Shown: in pieces, positions 56,901 to 64,000 of the stretch
Position numbering within the stretch: the first letter of the stretch is position 1
Layout: each line of letters opens with the position of its first letter
Assembly (NCBI GenBank): GCA_950106755.1
Contig: OX467083.1
Coordinates: forward strand, 49,056,555-49,120,554
Length of the DNA: 64,000 nt
Source of the DNA: Climacium dendroides
Taxonomy: Eukaryota > Streptophyta > Bryopsida > Hypnales > Climaciaceae
Reading direction: 5' to 3'
The notes under the pieces: generated by a model
The model's input: the letters and a program-made list of their open reading frames with translations, nothing else
Database searches by the model: none
What the model was told of the DNA's origin: nothing
Translations under genes and position numbers: made by a program

Positions 56901-59900
56901 AAAGCTGGGGTAAAGCTCCAGGAACTCTGAACTCGGATGGACAGAACCTCATCGTGTATGGCAAGCAGTTCGGCAACGTTTTCATCGGTGTCCAGCCCAC
57001 CTTCGGATATGAAGGGGATCCAATGAGGCTCCTATTCTCGAAGTCCGCCAGTCCTCATCACGGATTCGCTGCGTATTACACTTTCCTGGAGAAGATTTTC
57101 CAAGCTGATGCTGTTCTTCACTTCGGAACTCATGGTTCATTGGAGTTTATGCCTGGAAAGCAGGTTCGTTTACATTCTCCTGTCTGATATTTGGAGTCAG
57201 TGCTTTTAGATCACTGTTTTGGATAAACAGGGCTCTGATATTTCTGTTTCTTTCACACTCAAACCTCTTTCGTTCTACTCTCCGGGGACTTATCTTTTTA
57301 CCATGATATAGTTTGAGTGTGTGACAAGTGACCCTTGTGGTAGTGTGGCAAGTGTGCAGGATATTCTAGAATGGCATTTCAGAGAAGCTTACATCATGAC
57401 AAATAGGTTTATTGTGATGCTGTTTGTCACTTGATCATAATCTTTAAGCCTGCGTCTTACTTGCATGTGATTGTGACTCCACTTGGGTTGGCAGGTTGGT
57501 ATGAGCGATGTCTGTTACCCCGACTCGTTGATTGGCAACATTCCCAACATCTACTACTATGCCGCGAATAACCCTTCGGAGGCTACCATCGCGAAGAGAC
57601 GTAGTTACGCCAACACCATCAGCTATCTCACCCCTCCAGCTGAGAACGCTGGGTTGTACAAGGGTCTGAAGCAGTTGAGCGAGCTCATCTCTTCTTATCA
57701 GTCATTGAAGGACTCTGGTCGCGGCGCCCAGATTGTCTCCAGTATTATCAGCACTGCCAAACAATGCAACCTGGACAAGGACGTGGACCTTCCCAGCGAA
57801 GAGGTGGAGCTATCCTCCGACGAGCGCGACACTGTCGTAGGCAAGGTGTATGGAAAGTTGATGGAGATTGAATCCCGGCTCCTGCCCTGCGGTCTTCACG
57901 TCATTGGCGAGCCTCCCAGTGCTGAGGAGGCTGTTGCAACTCTTGTGAACATTGCTGCCATCGACAGGCCAGAGGAGGAGATTTGCGGCTTGCCTGGGCT
58001 CTTGGCTCAATCTATCGGTCGTGAAATAGAGGACATATACAGAAGCTCCGACCGCGGTGTGCTTGCTGATGTTACCCTTTTGAATGACATTACTCAGACA
58101 TCCAGGGATGTGGTGGGCTCGTTCGTAGCGAAGACGACGAACAAAGCTGGACAGGTTGTGAATGTACAACCCGCCCTGGCAAACCTCTTTGGATTCGCGA
58201 AGAAGGAGCCATGGATGGACGCTTTGCGTGACACGCAGTACAAGAACATCGACCAGGCGAAGCTGAACACTCTCTTTGAGTTTTTGGCCTTCTGCTTGAA
58301 GCAGGTGGTGGCGGATAATGAGCTGGGCGGCTTGAAGCAAGCGTTAGAAGGCAAGTTTGTGGAGCCAGGTCCTGGAGGGGACCCCATCAGGAACCCGAAA
58401 GTGTTGCCAACCGGGAAAAACATTCATGCGTTGGACCCTCAGGCCATTCCTACTGCGGCTGCTCTTGCAAGTGCGAAGATTGTTGTTGATCGTCTGTTGG
58501 AGCGCCAGAAGATTGAAAATGGAGGAAAGTATCCCGAAACGATTGCTCTCGTGCTTTGGGGAACGGACAACATCAAGACTTACGGCGAGTCACTTGCCCA
58601 GGTGTTGTGGATGGTCGGTGTTCGCCCCTTGCCTGATGCCCTTGGGAGGGTGAACAAGATTGAACCAGTTTCTCTGGAAGAGCTTGGACGTCCTCGCATT
58701 GACGTGGTGGTGAATTGTTCCGGCGTGTTCAGGGACCTGTTCATCAACCAGGTTGGTTTCTGATGCTTCTTGTGCTTTAGTTACCATTCTTTGACTAGGA
58801 ATTAATTAAAATCAGACAATGTAATGGATAGTGCAGGGCAGACACGCCAAGTCACCAATGACTTTCTCCGTGCACTGACTGCGCAGAAACCACTTAGAAG
58901 CTTTTTATTCTCATTGTAAGAAAGTTGGTTCCGCAGTGTATCTACATAATCATGGATCGTTGAATTGCAAACCAATTTCTTGTGTCACCAACTTTTAGTG
59001 TCAGCTGGGCAAGTGAGGAAAACTGTGTGCAGTGAAGGGGAAGCACCCGGTGTTAATGACATTTTTCTCGTTCATTACTGAATGCATCTCGAATCACAAG
59101 ATATCGTGATGCTTAAATCATTTTTCTTGTGGACGATTGAAGAGTCAATTACTGATAGTTGTAGGAATTTTGACATCATGCACACGATTTGAAACTAGGA
59201 GTGCAGTCAATGGCTTGTATATATCTGTTTGTGCCTGACTTTAGCAACCGTACTTGGTTCCAGATGAACTTGCTGGACAGGGCAGTGAAGACAGTGGCAG
59301 AGCTTGACGAGCCAGTGGAGATGAACTTCGTGCGCAAACACGCTCTTGAGCAAGTCGAGACTCTCGGTGTCTCTCTCCGGGAAGCTGCAACGCGCATCTA
59401 CTCAAACGCCTCCGGATCCTACTCTTCCAACGTCAACTTGGCTGTTGAAAACTCGTCCTGGAACGATGAAAAGCAACTTCAAGACATGTACCTTTCACGA
59501 AAGTCGTTTGCTTTTGACAGCGATGCCCCGGGTGCCGGAATGAGCGAGAAGAGGCAGATTTTCGAATCCGCTCTTGCAACTGCCGAGGCTACCTTCCAGA
59601 ACCTTGACTCTTCTGAAATCTCATTGACCGATGTCAGCCATTACTTCGACTCCGACCCCACCAAGCTTGTGCAAAGCTTGAGGCCTGACAAGAAGAGGCC
59701 TAATTCATACATTGCTGATACCACCACTGCCAATGCCCAGGTTCGGTCCTTGGCAGAGACGGTGCGACTGGACGCAAGGACGAAGATGCTGAACCCCAAG
59801 TGGTACGAAGGCATGTTGTCCAGTGGATACGAGGGTGTGCGTGAGATTGAGAAGCGGCTTACCAACACCATGGGCTGGAGTGCGACTTCTGGCAATGTAA

Positions 59901-60446
59901 GTCAAACTATCTATCTGATTGAGTCTCATGATCTGTGTGGCATATTGATGTCATATGTGACCTCTCTTTTATCCATTTTCAATTTCTAGTGATCAGTAAT
60001 TGCGATATCCTCCCTGACTTTAGAGAAGTAAGTGCTGGCTTCATTTGAAATATATTAATTTTTTACGACCAACATGATCAATCCAATTGAAAACCTTGAG
60101 TCGTGGGTTGAGTGGTTATGCATGATGGTCTTCTCTGAAGCGATTGAGTGTTAACTTTGTCCGGCTAGTTTTGTAGAGTTCTTCGTCGTCTGGATTTCAA
60201 GGCAGATATTCCTCCATTGTGCAGGTTGACAACTGGGTTTACGAGGAAGCGAACAACACTTTCATCAACGACGAGGAGATGCAGAAGAGGTTGTTGGAAA
60301 CGAACCCGAATTCCTTCCGCAAACTGGTCTCCACGTTCCTGGAAGCGAATGGGCGTGGATACTGGGAGACTTCGGAGGAGAATCTGGAGAAGCTGAAGCA
60401 GTTGTACCAGGACGTGGAGGACAGGATAGAAGGCATTGACAAGTAG
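53972..60446 (+). CDS. CHLH: Magnesium chelatase subunit H, chloroplast
   Basis: Eight exons: 53972-54107, 54406-54476, 54927-55947, 56089-56412, 56535-57163, 57495-58751, 59264-59896, 60225-60446. They sum to 1430 codons plus stop. CHLH/GUN5 binds protoporphyrin IX and, with CHLI and CHLD, inserts Mg2+ at the first step committed to chlorophyll; it acts in the chloroplast stroma and envelope and is linked to plastid-to-nucleus signalling. The N-terminus ([20 protein letters not shown]) is Ser/Thr-rich and low in acidic residues, as in a transit peptide. The N-terminal chelatase domain (DUF3479) spans exon 3, followed by the CobN/Mg-chelatase domain: [77 protein letters not shown] and [20 protein letters not shown]. 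It ends [15 protein letters not shown]. Exons are about 50-60% GC, unlike the AT-rich surroundings. Intron 5 holds a dispersed repeat. Confidence 0.98.
57303..57405 (-). repeat. Dispersed ~95-bp intronic element, copy 3 (CHLH intron 5)
   Basis: Within intron 57164-57494, inverted relative to copies 1 and 2. Reverse-strand core TCTAGAATATCCTGCACACT followed by TGCCACACTACC. Confidence 0.65.
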
Positions 60447-60749
60447 ATGCGCGAGTTGTGAAGTACCACCACTGACCTCTCTTGCTGAGGAATTGGCTGA
60501 GACTGCCGGAGTGTAATTTTGTTGGTGAAAATAGCAGGCTTCCATTAGTTGACAACCCATTATACAGTGTTGGGCGAGGTCTATCCGACTCTTGGGACAC
60601 TTTTTTGTTTGGTAGTGAAGTTCGTGAACAGTTGCTGAATCCTGTAACAGTAGTCGGTGTACGAATCATGTGGAAAGAATGATGTTACCTTGAGGGTCGA
60701 TGCTGACTCATTCAGTGTTGATGTACTGATTGGGCGACCCAACCCAAAA

Positions 60750-60755
60750 AATAAA
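60750..60755 (+). terminator. Candidate CHLH polyadenylation signal
   Basis: AATAAA about 300 bases after the CHLH stop, the usual distance for a plant 3' untranslated region. Other AT-rich motifs nearby could serve instead. Confidence 0.4.
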
Positions 60756-63700
60756 TGCTCTTATTATTCTTCGGAATTTGGAATTTGGAGATTTTATGGG
60801 TGGGTGATTTCTAAATCACTGTAACATCGATTGTGGCTAAGTGAGAATGAGCTGTCAGTTGAAGGTTGTATGAAAGGATCAGTCACACGTATGAAACAAC
60901 CAAGCAAGATGAAGGTCTCTGCGTCGATCACACACCTGCCATGAAGAGAGGTGTGAAACTTGAAAGGAAGAAATGGAGGAAAATCAATTGAAGATTGTAT
61001 GACAGAATTCTGCAGTCAAGAGTATATACAAAACAGAAGTATGTAAGTGCAGAATTAACATGTGGCACCCCAGTATTGAACTCTTTATTGATAAATTTTG
61101 TGATACGTAATGAACATGTATTCTGGGCTAATTAAAGATTTGCATATGGATGTTTAGTAAATACCATACGCTAGGGGTCAGAAACACAGTTTAGAATTTT
61201 TGGGATTTCACAAGATTTGGAATATTTTGTGACCTATAGCAAGGTCCTCACAGGTACTCAAGGCTTTAGTGAATCTTTTGTAACATTTAGCAGTGGGGTT
61301 CTCCCAACTTAGTAAGTTAGCCAAAGGATTGGTTACATTTGAATCCCTTTCAATGAACACAATCTCTCTTTGAGAGGGAAAAAAAGACTAAGCTTAGTAA
61401 GCTTATGTATTCCATGGATTTCTTACATTTATAAAGCAATCACCTTTGTATATATATTATTTTTTGTTTTTCATTGGGTTTTTTTTTTAAGGATACAAAT
61501 TGTTTTTATTAATATTTTCTACACTATTCAATTATGCCACATTATGATTTTTGAAATTTTCATTATAAGTTATATTTAATAATATTTTGAATTATATATA
61601 AATGCCATGTGTCAACATTTTCATTCATTGCCGATTTATTTATGACAATTCATGTATGGTTTAGTCATCCAACTTCTTGATAAAAGATTCGACAACTTAG
61701 ATTAGTGCATTTTGTACATTTTGCGCATTTTGATCAAAGGACTAATTTGCAATCAACTCTAAATATCTATAGCATTAATCTTTGAATGCCAAAGCATTTT
61801 AACTAAGTGCAAGGATGTGTATATATGACTTTTAAAACCAAATCTAGAGATGATTGTAAGAGGGATTATAATGAAGGATTGATACATGTCCTTTGAATAG
61901 TGCACTAGTTTTGTGTCACAATACACTAACTTTCATTATTTTCTAAGATTTCAGATTTTCAACATATATCTTATAAACTGAAAATCTACTATTTTTCCCC
62001 AAAAAACATATATGTAGATAGAATATCATATTATTCATTTTCAAAAAAGTTGAAGTCTTTTTATTGGTCATTTTTTGAAATAATTTAATCCCTAAAGGTC
62101 ACCAAGATATTATTTTAGAGATATAATGTTTTCTAAAGATTTGTCATGAAATAGTCCTTAAAGTGTAAATTTAGTTATGACACTTGAATAAAAGTTGACA
62201 ATTTAGTACCACACATTATATCCATGATACTAAAAATAAATTTAAGTAATAATTATTTTTAAGTTTCATTTTGGTTCATAATTTGATTTGTCTTTTAAGA
62301 AGTTTTTTAAAGAGCTTGACTTGCAAAAATTGTGGTAGTTGCCAACTCCGCACTTCTTGGTTATCATCCCTCCCTCCATGTTTGCACAATTTTGTTCTTG
62401 CCTAACTTAGTAGTCATTGAGGTCGAGTTGGAGCAATGGCAAAGCCCAATTGAATCAAAGTCACTTGAGTTCATTTTCATTTATAGCTAGCATTCAAACC
62501 TTGTCAAATACTCGCATATGTGGAGATTTGAAATGTTAAGGATTTTGTTTCTCCTCATGACAATGAAGTAGCATATGTTGGAAACAAATCTGGGATGAGG
62601 TGGCGTGTAGCAAAGAAAATGATTCAATACTCTTCTCCAACATTAGCATGGGCAACAATATTCCTTAGAAAAAAAACAAAAATAATGGCAAGTGATACAA
62701 TTAACCCCTAGACTGGTTTTGAGTCATTGCCCTTCTATTTTGAGTTGTTTGTTTTCAAATTTTGAGTTTATTTTCCAGTTATAAGTATTTTCAAAAAATA
62801 GACTATGTTGTGAATCTAATGGTTGTAGTTTCATCAAATTCTAAGTTAATCCCAACAAGACAAAGGCCATTTTTTTGTCAAAAAACTCTGAGAACTACCA
62901 TGTTTGCTACATTCACCCTAGAAAATATAAAATTATTATTATTAGAATCTGACTGTAGGATCTATGGTACTGTATTTGTTTGAGATCATGTGGTAAAATG
63001 TCACAAAGTTTGACTGTACAAATTGGAAGATATCAACATTCAATTTTTTTTTTTGAATATTGGCCTATAATTTCAAATGACTTTGACTGCTATTTATAGA
63101 AGACTTTTGTAAAGTAAAATTTCAATTAAATAAACTTTATATTGAAGAATTGAGTAGAAATTCTAGGATTTAAATATATATATAGAGAAAGACACACACA
63201 CTTGATTTTAATTCTTTAAAAAATTTCTAAATAGAAGTAGGCCCAAGAATAAGGAAAAAAACTAAATTGTTAATAGCTCTAAGATGAGATTGAAACACAA
63301 TAATTCCAATGGTGAGATTGTTTAAGCAAGCAAACTTAAACTTGTTAAACTATTTTTTTGATAAATTATGAGAATTGCATTCAAAAATGAATCCTATAGT
63401 TGTTTTTTCAAGAAAATGTTTAGATTGTCCACAAAACAAGATTGTTCATCATTTTGACATCAATTGGAATCCAAATGGAATGAATCAAAGTTTTACATAT
63501 AGACAAAAATAAGACCTATAAGGAAAAAAAAAATTTTAAATTAATTTCAAATTTTTGTGAATTTCTTTATCTAGCAAGTGGCATGAAAATTATATTTAAG
63601 ATGGCATAAATTTTTCTCCCAAGCATTGATTGAAATAAAAATTATAATCCCACAAAGCTAATAACTTTTTTTATCTTATAAGAAATTTTCAAAAATATTT

Positions 63701-64000
63701 GCCAAAAATTGAGGTCATAGAAACCTACTTCTATTTGAGGGGATTCTTGGGTCTTTGAAGTGAATTTTTTATGATTTTTTAAAGCTAAAATGTTAAACTA
63801 TGAGTAGATCCTTGTTAAAACATGGGTAAACCCTTATTAAAGAATGGGCTGATGTGTCCACTCCCCAAGTGCATTGCCAGCATGATAAAGGGTTGCTAAG
63901 ATTGTAGTAATAGGTGGGTTAGTGACACAAATGGGAGGAACCAATAGGTGGCGGAATTGGGTGGATGTGGTATTGGACAATTCTACCTTAATGTTCAATA
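60756..64000. other. AT-rich intergenic DNA
   Basis: No gene recognised on either strand. Poly(A/T) and TATATA runs are common. One block, 63410-63720, is related to 47260-47520. Confidence 0.5.
63410..63720 (+). repeat. Dispersed AT-rich repeat, copy 2
   Basis: Aligns in order and orientation with 47260-47520 (AAATGGAATGAAT, ATTGAAATAAAAATTATA, TTTTCAAAAAT). Confidence 0.5.

Overview
This window looks like nuclear DNA of a land plant. The genes have many GT-AG introns, intergenic DNA is very AT-rich with abundant decayed DNA transposons, and the families are those of a photosynthetic plant: the H subunit of Mg-chelatase with an N-terminal transit-like extension, a RabA/Rab11 GTPase, an AUX1/LAX auxin-carrier copy, a U-box protein and a CLC anion transporter. 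The CLC and U-box proteins do not look like the usual flowering-plant types, so a seedless plant (moss, liverwort, lycophyte or fern) is my best guess. The sequence alone does not settle this. No tRNA, rRNA, CRISPR or bacterial-type operon was seen.

Layout. 1-1750: AT-rich DNA with recurrent TCTATAG words. About 1751-7655: a CACTA (En/Spm) transposon whose TNP2-type transposase carries four in-frame stops; its right terminus is clear, its left one is not. 7656-8200: a cluster of fold-back repeats. 10192-12493 (-): a U-box protein with a helical N-terminal domain and one single-base frame break. 13864-15925 (-): exons of a DUF3429 membrane protein, with a broken AUX1/LAX fragment inside one intron on the same strand. 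17430-18118 (-): an intronless, dead protein-kinase copy. 22642-31166 (-): a 23-exon CLC chloride channel/antiporter with two CBS domains. 32578-33159 (-): unrecognised possible exons. 36524-38006 (-): a two-exon RabA GTPase. 40175-41595: a non-autonomous CACTA element with an intact 3-bp target duplication and a ~350-bp-arm inverted repeat. 43839-45849 (+): SBDS, a ribosome-maturation factor with a C-terminal zinc finger. 48026-50466: a Tc1/mariner/pogo-like element with terminal inverted repeats, a TA target duplication and a decayed DDE transposase. 53972-60446 (+): CHLH/GUN5, the large subunit of magnesium chelatase. The rest is AT-rich DNA with dispersed repeats.

The genes are independent, mainly housekeeping units (chlorophyll synthesis, ribosome biogenesis, vesicle traffic, anion transport) and form no pathway together. 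For CLC (911 codons), SBDS (378), CHLH (1430) and Rab (215) the exon models below join in frame from start to stop, which is internal support for the splice sites chosen. I found no clearly new biological system. The most notable items are the AUX1/LAX fragment inside the DUF3429 intron, the CACTA element with a long hairpin, the altered anion-selectivity motif of the CLC, the helical-plus-U-box protein, and a ~95-bp element found in introns of three different genes.
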